Shown in pieces: positions 52,381 through 60,633 of a stretch of 64,000 bases of DNA (position 1 is its first letter; the number at the start of each line of letters is the position of its first letter). Under the pieces are notes generated by a model. It made no database searches. It had not been told where the DNA came from and saw only the letters and a program-made list of their open reading frames with translations. The position numbers were made by a program, and so were the translations under genes. The stretch is from Flavobacterium humidisoli (lineage in GTDB: Bacteria; Bacteroidota; Bacteroidia; Flavobacteriales; Flavobacteriaceae): contig NZ_CP096829.1 of NCBI RefSeq assembly GCF_023272795.1, forward strand, positions 1,798,001 to 1,862,000, written 5' to 3'.

Positions 52381-52767
52381 TTAACGTTTAGAGAACTGGA
52401 ATCTCTTACGAGCTTTCTTCTGACCGAATTTCTTACGTTCAACCATTCTAGGGTCTCTTGTTAATAAACCTTCTGGTTTAAGGATTCCTCTGTTTTCAGC
52501 GTTAACTTCACACATTACGCGTGCTAATGCCATTCTTACAGCTTCTGCCTGACCAGTTGTACCACCTCCGTAAACGTTTACTTTTACATCAAAGTTACCA
52601 GCGTTTTCTGTCATAGAAAGCGGTTGTAAAACTTTGTATTGTAAAGTTGCAGTTGGAAAGTAAGTTGCGAATTCTTTTTTGTTTACAGTGATGTTTCCAG
52701 TTCCTTCAGAAACGTATACACGTGCAACAGCGGTTTTTCTTCTACCGATTTTGTGAATAACTCCCAT
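52381..52767 (-). CDS. rpsI: 30S ribosomal protein S9
   Basis: 128 aa. IGRRKTAVARVYVSEGTGNI at the start and the C-terminal GQKKARKRFQFSKR, whose final Arg reaches the P-site tRNA. Its start overlaps the rplM stop by one base. Confidence 0.97.
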   Translation of the reverse strand: MGVIHKIGRRKTAVARVYVSEGTGNITVNKKEFATYFPTATLQYKVLQPLSMTENAGNFDVKVNVYGGGTTGQAEAVRMALARVMCEVNAENRGILKPEGLLTRDPRMVERKKFGQKKARKRFQFSKR

Positions 52768-53222
52768 TACTTAAGATCATTTAGGTTAACAGTTCTAGGT
52801 TTTTGAGCTCCGTGAGTGTGCTCAGATCCTACAACAACATTTAGATTTCTAAAAAGTTCAGCTCCTAATTTGTTTTTAGGTAACATACCTTTTACAGCTT
52901 TTTCTACTAATAATGCAGGGTTTTTAGCTTGCAATACTTTAGCGGTTAAAGTTCTTTGTCCTCCTGGGTAACCTGTATGACGCATGTAAATTTTGTCATT
53001 CAATTTTGTACCTGTAAGGTTAATTTTTTCTGAGTTGATAACAATTACGTTATCCCCACAGTCAACGTGCGGTGTGTAACTTGGCTTGTACTTACCTCTT
53101 AAAATCATTGCAACTTTAGAAGCAAGACGTCCTAAGTTATGACCTTCAGCGTCAACAACAATCCACTCTTTAGTTACAGTGGCTTTGCTTGCTGAAACTG
53201 TTTTGTAGCTTAATGCGTCCAT
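52767..53222 (-). CDS. rplM: 50S ribosomal protein L13
   Basis: 151 aa. Family motifs VVDAEGHNLGRLASKVAMIL, RHTGYPGG and GMLPKNKLG. First gene of the L13-S9-S2-EF-Ts operon; upstream lie a consensus promoter and a leader hairpin. Confidence 0.97.
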   Translation of the reverse strand: MDALSYKTVSASKATVTKEWIVVDAEGHNLGRLASKVAMILRGKYKPSYTPHVDCGDNVIVINSEKINLTGTKLNDKIYMRHTGYPGGQRTLTAKVLQAKNPALLVEKAVKGMLPKNKLGAELFRNLNVVVGSEHTHGAQKPRTVNLNDLK

Positions 53223-53245
53223 AATATTATTTTAATTAAACATTC

Positions 53246-53265
53246 CATCCCCAATAAAGGGGATG
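53246..53265 (-). promoter_or_regulatory. hairpin at the 5' end of the rplM operon mRNA
   Basis: Perfect 7-bp GC-rich stem CATCCCC / GGGGATG with a 6-nt loop, beginning right after the -7 box, so it is the very 5' end of the transcript. Candidate r-protein leader for autoregulation or a 5' stability hairpin. Confidence 0.65.
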
Positions 53266-53295
53266 CAAAAGTACAATTAATTATTTTAAAACCAA
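53266..53295 (-). promoter_or_regulatory. promoter of the rplM-rpsI-rpsB-tsf operon
   Basis: On the minus strand TTG (53293-53295), 19 bp, TACTTTTG (53266-53273): full match to the Bacteroidota consensus, 44 bp before the rplM start. Confidence 0.8.
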
Positions 53296-53360
53296 ATACC
53301 TGAAAGAATATTTTATCTGCTGAAAATCAGGGCTTCAGTTTTTTAAAAAAATATCGAACA

Positions 53361-53394
53361 AAAAAACCGTCTCTACAATAAAGTAAAGACGGTT
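53361..53394 (-). terminator. terminator of the ferritin-like gene pair
   Basis: Stem AACCGTCT / AGACGGTT with a 14-nt loop and T-run on the minus strand, 23 bp after the last gene. Confidence 0.8.
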
Positions 53395-53416
53395 AAATAT
53401 TTAAGAAAAAAAAGGA

Positions 53417-54229
53417 TTATACAATAAATATATTGGCAATATCAACAACTTGCTGTGTCGTAAGTGGCTCATCGTAAGCTTCTGAGCCCGCCGCCGCACC
53501 AAAAGCGGATGCGGTATTAAATCCGGCTTGCATCGTTACGCCTTCGCCATCATAAACGGCTTGAGTTGCTGCTGGCATGCCAGCGCCTCTTTCGGCATTA
53601 GAGATCCATCCTTTTAAGCCTCTTAATCTTCTTACTTCAGAAGCATGACGCGCTTCAACAGAATGTATCTGCAATGCTGCAGTCAGTAAATCGGGAGCAG
53701 TTATCAAGTTTGCAGCTTGTCCTTTATAGGCTCTAACGCCTGTATCTTCAAATGCTTGTGCCAAAGCTAAAAAGGTTGGGTAATCTCCAAACGGATCAAA
53801 GGCGCCGCCAACCGTAAAGTCAAAAGTGGGTTTAGGAACGAAGTTGGCGCTTGCTGTACCACCTAGGCCTGCAATTAAAAATTTAACATGATCGGATTCG
53901 TGCGCTGCAATTTGTTGGAATACTTTTAAGTCTCTTCCTGCATTTTCTGAAGCTGGAATTACTCCAGAATCTAAAGCCATTGCATAAAATTCGTTTTCAA
54001 GATATTCTAATGTTAGCGCAAATTGCAAAGCACCAATAGGAGTAGCAGGAGTTGCTGTAATATCTTTTGCGAAAGCTTTATTGGTAAGAGCCGACAATCC
54101 GAATGGAATTGATGCTAGAGCTAGATTTTTTCCAATATTTCCAAACTGCGTAAAACTGTCTCTTCGAGAACCAGTACTGTTCATTAAATTATCGTCAGTA
54201 AAGGATTCTATAAATTTTAAAATGTTCAT
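53417..54229 (-). CDS. exported ferritin-like domain protein, gene 2 of a pair
   Basis: 270 aa. The N-terminus has a hydrophobic stretch (LALASIPFGLSALTNKAFA) after SRRDSF, resembling a Tat-type signal placed about 20 residues in. A four-helix ferritin-like core follows: ALTLEYLENEFYAMAL, IAAHESDHVKFLIAG and IHSVEARHASEVRRLRG, with the Glu and ExxH ligands of a di-metal site. Related to desiccation-associated ferritin-like proteins; function unproven. 26 bp after the companion gene, same operon. Confidence 0.85.
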   Translation of the reverse strand: MNILKFIESFTDDNLMNSTGSRRDSFTQFGNIGKNLALASIPFGLSALTNKAFAKDITATPATPIGALQFALTLEYLENEFYAMALDSGVIPASENAGRDLKVFQQIAAHESDHVKFLIAGLGGTASANFVPKPTFDFTVGGAFDPFGDYPTFLALAQAFEDTGVRAYKGQAANLITAPDLLTAALQIHSVEARHASEVRRLRGLKGWISNAERGAGMPAATQAVYDGEGVTMQAGFNTASAFGAAAGSEAYDEPLTTQQVVDIANIFIV

Positions 54230-54255
54230 AATTTCTAAGTTTTTGACGGTTAAGA

Positions 54256-55008
54256 TTAAGGTAGGTATTTAGCTGTGAATTTTGTGGTAATAAAACCAGC
54301 AGCAATTGGCAGTATTTTAGATGGATCTTTTGCATCATCTAATCCTGTTGACATATTTACAATATCATCTCCGGCAAAATCTTTCGAATTCGGATTAATT
54401 AAACTTCTTATTGCGGAAGCGTGTCTAGCTTCAACAGAAACGATTTTTCCTGCCAATAATAAGTAGTCAGCTGTTTTAATTAATTTCCCTGCTCCGTTAT
54501 AAGCAGCGACGCCCGTATCTTCTAGTGCTTTTGCAGTTGCGAGAACTTCGGTACGGCTGTTGAAATTTAATGAACCATAATTAAAGGCTAAAGAAGGAAG
54601 TAATTGCGAACTTGGATCGGGAAGTGCTCCATTCAAAGCGGCTTTGAAAAAATCTCTGTGAACCACTTCATGGTGGTATAAATCAGTTAAAACTTCACGT
54701 TCAAGACTGCTAAATACAGTATTAAAACTACTTGCATTAACAACTTTAGTATAAAAGTCGGCTTCTAGTTGTTCAAGAGCATACGCGTAAGTCAAAACTC
54801 CAAAATCTCCAGAGCCTAAATCGAAAACACCATTTCTTATTCCGGGCAGTGAGGTGTCCGGCATATCGTTATCATTGTCATTGTCGCTGCAGCCAGCTAG
54901 AACCAGACCTGTGGTGACTAATGTTAATCCGCTGAGCTTAAGAAAGCTCCTTCTGCTATTCAATGAAGGGTCAACTTCATGAATTTTAACTTCGTTTTTC
55001 ATAATCAA
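54256..55008 (-). CDS. Tat-exported ferritin-like lipoprotein, gene 1 of a pair
   Basis: 250 aa. Twin-arginine signal SRRSFLKLSGLTLVTTGLVL followed by a lipobox (LAGCSDNDND). Ferritin-like core with LEQLEADFYTKVV, LYHHEVVHRDFFKAAL and VSVEARHASAIRSLI; the EARHAS motif is shared with the downstream partner. Predicted to bind a di-metal centre outside the cytoplasm; export through Tat fits folding with metal first. Confidence 0.85.
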   Translation of the reverse strand: MIMKNEVKIHEVDPSLNSRRSFLKLSGLTLVTTGLVLAGCSDNDNDNDMPDTSLPGIRNGVFDLGSGDFGVLTYAYALEQLEADFYTKVVNASSFNTVFSSLEREVLTDLYHHEVVHRDFFKAALNGALPDPSSQLLPSLAFNYGSLNFNSRTEVLATAKALEDTGVAAYNGAGKLIKTADYLLLAGKIVSVEARHASAIRSLINPNSKDFAGDDIVNMSTGLDDAKDPSKILPIAAGFITTKFTAKYLP

Positions 55009-55153
55009 GTTTTTTATTAGGTTAATAACATTGGTTTTTAGTTAACGGGTATTTAGTTATTAACGAAATTTTAGTAAGAGCGGTTTTAAAATCTCTGTTT
55101 AATTAATTATTATTTCGAAATGACTTATATTTTTAAATACTAATGGCTTGTTT

Positions 55154-55185
55154 TTGTTTTATTTTAGGTAATTCTACTATATTTG
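55154..55185 (+). promoter_or_regulatory. promoter of the LacI-family gene
   Basis: TTG (55154-55156), 21 bp, TATATTTG (55178-55185), 25 bp before the start codon. Confidence 0.65.
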
Positions 55186-55210
55186 TATTAATTACATAAA
55201 ATTCAATTGG

Positions 55211-56236
55211 ATGAAAGCTAAAGCAACTCTAAAACAAATTGCGAAGGAACTGGGAGTTTCTGTTTCGACTGTGTCTAAAGCATTGAATGACAGTCCAGAA
55301 ATTAGTGAACAAACCAAGGTGAAGATTAAAGAGTATGCCAAACTCAAAAATTATAAGCCGAATGTTATTGGTTTGAATCTTAAGAATCGTAAAACAAAAA
55401 CGATTGGCGTAATTATTCCTAATATTTTAAATTCTTTTTTTGCGAAAGTTTTTAGTGGTATTGAGAAAGTTGCCGATAAAAAAGGATATAATGTAATTAC
55501 CTGTATCTCGAACGAATCTTTGGAGAAAGAAATTCATACGCTTGAAATGCTGAGCAACGGAACTATTGACGGGTTTATTCTTTCGGTTTCTGAAGAAGCT
55601 CAGAAACTTCAAGATTACAATCATTTTTCGGAAATAATTAATGATGGAACACCAATCGTGATGTTTGACCGTATTGCCGATGAAGTAGATTGCGATAAAG
55701 TTGTTGTAGATGATTTTGATTCGGCATTAAACTCAACACAGCATTTAATTAATTTAGGATGTAAAAATATTGCTCTAATTTCTTCTGTAGACAATTTAAG
55801 TGTTGGAAAGCTGAGGGCTGATGGATATTTGAAAGCTTTGGCAGATAATAATATTCCGGTTAACGAAAAAATCATTCTTCGCACCGATTCTGAAGATGAT
55901 ATGAAAGCAAAAATTGATTCGATTTTCGATAATAAAATTGACGGAATTTTTGCCTTAGACGAAAATGATTCTGTTGCGGCTTTAAGGGTAAGTTTGAAAA
56001 AAGGTTACAGAGTCCCAGAAGATATTTCGATTATTGGTTTCGCAGACGGAATTTTAGCTTCAAGACGTTTGTCACCAAGTTTGACTACTGTAAGTCAGCA
56101 TGGAGTTGAAATTGGAGAAGTTGCAGCAAAAAGATTAATCGAAAGATTGGAAGAGCCAGAAGGAACGATTTCTGAATACGAAACAATCGTCATCAAAACA
56201 AAATTGAAAGAAAGAGAATCCACTCGAAAAAAATAA
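55211..56236 (+). CDS. LacI-family transcription regulator
   Basis: 341 aa. The N-terminal HTH is TLKQIAKELGVSVSTVSKAL with the hinge helix near residue 50 (PNVIGLNLKNRKTKTIG). The periplasmic-binding-protein-like domain follows (IDGFILSVSEEA, IFALDENDSVAALRV, IIGFADGILASRRL). Ligand presumably a sugar or related compound. No sugar genes are adjacent; the divergent ferritin-like pair is the only neighbour. It could act on the glucan operon at a distance. Confidence 0.92.
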   Translation: MKAKATLKQIAKELGVSVSTVSKALNDSPEISEQTKVKIKEYAKLKNYKPNVIGLNLKNRKTKTIGVIIPNILNSFFAKVFSGIEKVADKKGYNVITCISNESLEKEIHTLEMLSNGTIDGFILSVSEEAQKLQDYNHFSEIINDGTPIVMFDRIADEVDCDKVVVDDFDSALNSTQHLINLGCKNIALISSVDNLSVGKLRADGYLKALADNNIPVNEKIILRTDSEDDMKAKIDSIFDNKIDGIFALDENDSVAALRVSLKKGYRVPEDISIIGFADGILASRRLSPSLTTVSQHGVEIGEVAAKRLIERLEEPEGTISEYETIVIKTKLKERESTRKK

Positions 56237-56240
56237 TAAA

Positions 56241-56276
56241 AACAAAAAAATCCATTCGAAAGAATGGATTTTTTTT
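56241..56276. terminator. terminator between the LacI gene and polA
   Basis: Stem AAAAATCCATTC / GAATGGATTTTTT with a 5-nt loop and T-run; placed between convergent genes. Confidence 0.85.
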
Positions 56277-56327
56277 ATACATATGTATGTCAAAAATGAC
56301 AAGATTGGGTTAATTTTTTTATTTAGA

Positions 56328-56369
56328 AATCTGAAATCAACAATCTGAAATCAACAATCTAAAATCATT
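56328..56369. repeat. heptad array, AATCNNN word (6 units)
   Basis: Six 7-bp units beginning AATC (AATCTGA and AATCAAC alternating) running into the polA stop codon (56368-56370). Confidence 0.85.
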
Positions 56370-59208
56370 AATGCGCTTCTAGCCAATCTTTACCCATTCC
56401 TAATTCAACTTCTAAAGGAACAGACATTTTAAATGCATTTTCCATTTCATGTTTAATCATAGGCTGGATTTTTTCGAGTTCATCGTTGTGAACATCGAAC
56501 ACAAGCTCATCATGCACCTGAAGTAGCATTTTAGATTTCCAGTTTTCATCACGAAGTTTTTTATGAATGTTGATCATCGCAATTTTGATCACATCGGCAG
56601 CGCTTCCCTGAATTGGGGCATTTACAGCATTTCGTTCAGCAGCACTTCTTACAACGGCATTGGCTGAATTAATATCTTTTAAATAACGGCGACGACCTAA
56701 AATGGTTTGTACATAACCTTTTTCGCGAGCAAATTCAATTTGTTCTGAAATATAAGATTTAAGACGAGGATATGTTTTGTAATAAGCATCGATCAAAGCA
56801 GCACTTTCACTTCTAGATAGAGAAGTCTGATTACTCAATCCAAAAGCAGAAACGCCATATATGATTCCAAAGTTTACTGTTTTCGCATTACTTCTTTGTT
56901 CGCGGGAAACTTCTTCTAAAGCTACGTCAAAAACTTTTGCTGCGGTCGCTCTGTGAATGTCTTCTCCGTTCTGGAAAGCGGCGATCATATTTTCTTCACC
57001 ACTCAAAGCAGCGATAATCCTCAATTCAATTTGCGAGTAATCGGCAGAGATTAAAGTATAATTTTCATCGCGTGCTACGAAAGCTTTACGTATCTGACGG
57101 CCTCTTTCGGTACGAATCGGAATATTCTGCAAGTTCGGATTATTAGAGCTCAAACGTCCCGTTGCCGCAACCGTCTGCATATAATCAGTATGAACGCGTA
57201 AAGTCTTTTTGTCAACCTGTTCTGGTAAAGCCAAAATATAAGTGCTTTGAAGTTTTACCATCTGGCGCCAGTCTAAAATCTGTTTTACAATTGGGTTATC
57301 ATTCGCTAAATAAGTTAAAACTTCTTCGCCAGTTGCGTATTGACCCGTTTTGGTTTTCTTTTGCTTTGCACCACCAATTTTTAGTTTGTCAAATAAAATA
57401 TCTCCTAATTGTTTTGGAGAGGCCAAGTTGAATTTCTCGCCAGCAGTTTCATATATTTTTTCTTCTAAAGATTTGATTTCAACTTCCATTTCAGAAGACA
57501 TTGCTTTTAAGAAATCTACATCCAAACGAATTCCTTCCGTTTCCATGTCGGCCAATACGCTTACTAATGGAATTTCGATTTCGTCAAATAACTTTTTAGT
57601 TTCTGTTTTATCTAATTCGGTTGTGAAGATTTCTTTTAATTGTAAAGTAACATCTGCATCTTCAGCAGCATATTCTTTAATATCTTCTAAAGGAACGTCG
57701 CGCATATTAAGCTGATTTTTTCCTTTTTTACCAATTAAAGTTTCAATAGATTTAGGAGAATATTTCAAATATGTTTCGGCTAAAATATCCATGTTGTGAC
57801 GCATATCTGGATTAATCAAATAATGCGCAATCATCGTATCAAAAAGTTTTCCTTTTACGGTTACACCATAATTAGAAAGGATTTTTAGATCGTATTTTAA
57901 ATTCTGTCCGATTTTTTCAATGTTGTCATTTTCAAAAAACGGAATAAATTTGTCAACTAAAGCTTGTGCTTCTTCCTGACTTTCTGGGAACGGAACATAA
58001 AATGCTTTTCCTTTCTCGTAAGCAAAAGACATTCCAACCAGTTCTGCGTGCAAAGCATCGATTCCTGTGGTTTCAGTGTCAAAACAAACCGAAGTCTGTT
58101 TTTGTAAATTTTGTAAAAGCATTTTAATACCTAAATCACCTTGAATGGTTTGGTAAAAATGCTCGGTGTTTTCTAAAGTGTTATAAAACGAAGTTCTTTC
58201 GATTTCAGCATTTTCTCCATTCGTATTTCCGCCTCCAAAAAGATCAAATTGATCTTCGTTTTTAGGCTGAGCTTTTTTGTATATTTTGGCATCAGAAGCT
58301 GGAGCAGCAATTTGAGTGCCATCAGTTTTAAATAAATTGTCAAACTGTTCTGCCATTCTTCTAAATTCCAATTCCTGAAAAATAGCATCTGTTTTTTCGA
58401 TATCAGGACGAGAAAGTTCGTAATCTTCTTCATTGAAAGTAACATCACAATCGGTGATAATTGCGGCTAATTTTTTAGAAAGAATACCTTTTTCCTTGTT
58501 AGCTTCTATGTTCTCTTTCATTTTGCCTTTTAGTAAATGTGTGTTTTCTAAAAGGTTTTCCATTGTTCCAAATTCTTTCAGGAACTTTTTGGCTGTAACT
58601 TCTCCAACTCCAGGCAATCCAGGAATATTATCCACGGCGTCGCCCATCATTCCAAGAAAATCAATTACTTGTTCTGGTCTTTCGATTTCAAATTTTGCCA
58701 AAACCTCAGGAACGCCCCAGATTTCGATTCCGTTACCCATTCGGGCCGGTTTATACATAAAGATGTTTTCAGAAACTAGTTGGGCAAAATCCTTATCTGG
58801 AGTTACCATGTAGACTTTGTAGTTTTGTTTTTCTGCTTGCTTAGCGATTGTTCCAATTAAGTCATCGGCTTCACAGCCCTCGATTTCAATAATAGGAATA
58901 TGCATTGCTCGCAATAATTCCTGAATATACGGAATGGCAATTTTAATAGCCTCTGGCGTTGCATCACGATTGGCTTTATATTCGACGAACATTTCGGTTC
59001 TTACATGGCTACCGCCTTTATCAAAAGCAACGGCTAAATGATCTGGTTTTTCTCTTTTAATAACATCCAAAAGTGAGTTCATAAAACCCATAATTGCAGA
59101 TGTATCCATTCCTTTTGAGTTGATTCTCGGGTTTTTTATAAAAGCATAATAACCACGAAAAATTAGTGCATAAGCATCTAGAAGAAAAAGGCGTTTTTGA
59201 GTTGACAT
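56368..59208 (-). CDS. polA: DNA polymerase I
   Basis: 946 aa from ATG 59208 (MSTQKRLFLLDAYALIFRG); a 39-codon upstream extension overlaps a dispersed repeat and is unlikely coding. All three domains are present: 5' nuclease (to about 290; EGCEADDLIGTIAK, VVDNIPGLPGVGE-type motif), a 3'-5' exonuclease with kept DxE (CFDTETTGIDALHAE), and the polymerase (SADYSQIELRIIAALSG, QVHDELVFDVH). So the proofreading domain appears active, unlike in many bacteria. The stop codon lies in a heptad array. Confidence 0.96.
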   Translation of the reverse strand: MSTQKRLFLLDAYALIFRGYYAFIKNPRINSKGMDTSAIMGFMNSLLDVIKREKPDHLAVAFDKGGSHVRTEMFVEYKANRDATPEAIKIAIPYIQELLRAMHIPIIEIEGCEADDLIGTIAKQAEKQNYKVYMVTPDKDFAQLVSENIFMYKPARMGNGIEIWGVPEVLAKFEIERPEQVIDFLGMMGDAVDNIPGLPGVGEVTAKKFLKEFGTMENLLENTHLLKGKMKENIEANKEKGILSKKLAAIITDCDVTFNEEDYELSRPDIEKTDAIFQELEFRRMAEQFDNLFKTDGTQIAAPASDAKIYKKAQPKNEDQFDLFGGGNTNGENAEIERTSFYNTLENTEHFYQTIQGDLGIKMLLQNLQKQTSVCFDTETTGIDALHAELVGMSFAYEKGKAFYVPFPESQEEAQALVDKFIPFFENDNIEKIGQNLKYDLKILSNYGVTVKGKLFDTMIAHYLINPDMRHNMDILAETYLKYSPKSIETLIGKKGKNQLNMRDVPLEDIKEYAAEDADVTLQLKEIFTTELDKTETKKLFDEIEIPLVSVLADMETEGIRLDVDFLKAMSSEMEVEIKSLEEKIYETAGEKFNLASPKQLGDILFDKLKIGGAKQKKTKTGQYATGEEVLTYLANDNPIVKQILDWRQMVKLQSTYILALPEQVDKKTLRVHTDYMQTVAATGRLSSNNPNLQNIPIRTERGRQIRKAFVARDENYTLISADYSQIELRIIAALSGEENMIAAFQNGEDIHRATAAKVFDVALEEVSREQRSNAKTVNFGIIYGVSAFGLSNQTSLSRSESAALIDAYYKTYPRLKSYISEQIEFAREKGYVQTILGRRRYLKDINSANAVVRSAAERNAVNAPIQGSAADVIKIAMINIHKKLRDENWKSKMLLQVHDELVFDVHNDELEKIQPMIKHEMENAFKMSVPLEVELGMGKDWLEAH

Positions 59209-59312
59209 ATTAAAAATATTAGTCTGTAAAAATAAACAATTGGGTTTTAAAAAACGATTTGCTTCTCGAAAATTAATTTTGTTTGACCATATAAGTCCTA
59301 TAAGACCATTTT

Positions 59313-59339
59313 TGTAGAGACGCACCGCAGTGCGTCTTC
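59313..59339. repeat. GACGCAC palindromic repeat, copy 3 (imperfect)
   Basis: TGTAGAGACGCAC / GTGCGTCTTCT, same core as at 15868 and 44873, located upstream of polA. The 327-bp gap 59209-59535 also holds the direct-repeat promoter at 59456. Confidence 0.75.
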
Positions 59340-59455
59340 TGGGTCGGTGAAATAAGGCTGAAAAAGGGTTAAATATTTAAATGAATTTATATGACTTATA
59401 TGGTAGAAAAAATTGCAAAGCGTTAATATCAAGTTAAAATTTTTTATTCAGGGAT

Positions 59456-59492
59456 TTCTTCATTTTCTCTTCATGTTGCGAGGGTAATTTTG
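59456..59492 (+). promoter_or_regulatory. tandem TCTTCAT operator and promoter of the first small exported protein
   Basis: Direct repeats TTCTTCATTTT and CTCTTCATGTT at an 11-bp period (59456-59477), then 7 nt, then the -7 element TAATTTTG (59485-59492). The repeats sit where the -33 TTG should be, as expected for an activator site of the OmpR/PhoB type. The same layout occurs at 61988. Confidence 0.72.
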
Positions 59493-59535
59493 AGGTATAA
59501 ATTAAAAGGTTATTAATTCTTAAATCTTAGAAATC

Positions 59536-59763
59536 ATGAGAAATTTATTAATGTTACTAGTAGCAGTTTTAGGAACAAGTGCAATGGTTCACGCATTTCC
59601 TGCAAAAGATGGAAAAGAAGCTCCAGCTAAAGAAGTAAAAGCAACCAAACATCCAAAACACAAATCTGATAAAAAAGCAAAATCAGCAAAAACTGAAGCG
59701 ACAAAAACAGAAACTGCGAAACCAGAAGCTGTAAAACCAGAAACAGCAAAGGCTAAAAAATAA
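59536..59763 (+). CDS. small Lys/Ala-rich exported protein (Asr-like), copy 1
   Basis: 75 aa. Signal peptide MRNLLMLLVAVLGTSAMVHA, then a highly basic, disordered tail made of Lys, Ala, Thr, Glu and Pro (KHPKHKSDKKAKSAK, ...AKAKK). The composition resembles E. coli acid-shock protein Asr, but without clear homology. It is a paralogue of the protein at 62067 (same signal core AVAVLGT-type and Lys/Ala tail). It precedes the two-component system and has its own direct-repeat promoter and terminator. Confidence 0.75.
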   Translation: MRNLLMLLVAVLGTSAMVHAFPAKDGKEAPAKEVKATKHPKHKSDKKAKSAKTEATKTETAKPEAVKPETAKAKK

Positions 59764-59840
59764 AAATTGCTCTCGTTTTGTTTTCGAAGCTTTGTAACGA
59801 AGGCAAAACAGGAATAATGATTATGAGAATGCGATTGAAG

Positions 59841-59870
59841 AAGCTGATGAAGAAATTTATCAGCTTTTTT
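59841..59870 (+). terminator. terminator after the first small exported protein
   Basis: Perfect 8-bp stem AAGCTGAT / ATCAGCTT with a 10-nt loop and T-run, separating the small gene from the response regulator. Confidence 0.82.
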
Positions 59871-59948
59871 CATTCGTTAATTTTTTAATAATACGCTACT
59901 CAATTTTTTATAATTGATTAATTTTAATTGCGCTTAAATGTTGTGCTT

Positions 59949-60623
59949 ATGAATGTTTTAATTGTTGAAGATAATAAGGAACTTGCCGTAGAAGTCTACG
60001 ATTTTTTATGCAACGCAGGTTATATTTGTAAAATTGCAAATAATTGTGCCGAAGCTCTTGAAGAATTTGGAAGCAATGATTACGATGTTATGCTTTTAGA
60101 TCTTGGTTTACCCGATGGTGATGGTTTTGAGGTTTTGCAGGCAATTAGAAAAACCAAATCCAAAATTGCGGTAATTGTTCTTACTGCCCGAGGAGAATTG
60201 GATGATAGAATAAATGGATTGCATTTGGGGGCTGATGATTATTTGACCAAACCTTTTGCTTTGACAGAATTGGCCGCAAGAATATTTGCTGTAGTTCGTA
60301 GAATTCACGGTTTTACTTTAAACAATTTGAGCATTCATGGCTTTTTATTACAGCTTCAGGATTATAAGGTGAGTTTTAGCGATCAGCCAATCAGTCTTAC
60401 CAAAAAAGAATTTGATATTTTTCAGTATTTGGTTCTCAATAAAAACCGTGTTATTACAAGATTGCAATTAACAGAGCATATTTGGGGCGATATTCTAGAA
60501 GTTAATTCTGATTCTAATTTTATAGATGTGCATGTTCGTAATCTTCGAAAAAAACTGGATAAGCATACTGCTATAGATTGGTTTGAAACGGTTCGAAATG
60601 TTGGTTATCGTATAAACGAATAA
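59949..60623 (+). CDS. OmpR/PhoB-family response regulator
   Basis: 224 aa from ATG 59949 (MNVLIVEDNKELA). Receiver domain with phospho-acceptor Asp in VMLLDLGLPDGDG, Thr in VIVLTARGE and Lys in YLTKPFAL; winged-helix DNA-binding domain from about residue 125 (LTKKEFDIFQYLV, VDVHVRNLRKKLD-type motif). Regulators of this class bind direct repeats at 11-bp spacing, which occur upstream of both flanking small-protein genes. Followed after 10 bp by its kinase. Confidence 0.94.
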   Translation: MNVLIVEDNKELAVEVYDFLCNAGYICKIANNCAEALEEFGSNDYDVMLLDLGLPDGDGFEVLQAIRKTKSKIAVIVLTARGELDDRINGLHLGADDYLTKPFALTELAARIFAVVRRIHGFTLNNLSIHGFLLQLQDYKVSFSDQPISLTKKEFDIFQYLVLNKNRVITRLQLTEHIWGDILEVNSDSNFIDVHVRNLRKKLDKHTAIDWFETVRNVGYRINE

Positions 60624-60633
60624 ATCGATTCTC

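Noticed and set aside
57162..58813. Plus-strand open frames opposite polA
   Set aside because: Antisense frames of a conserved polymerase; no recognisable protein features.
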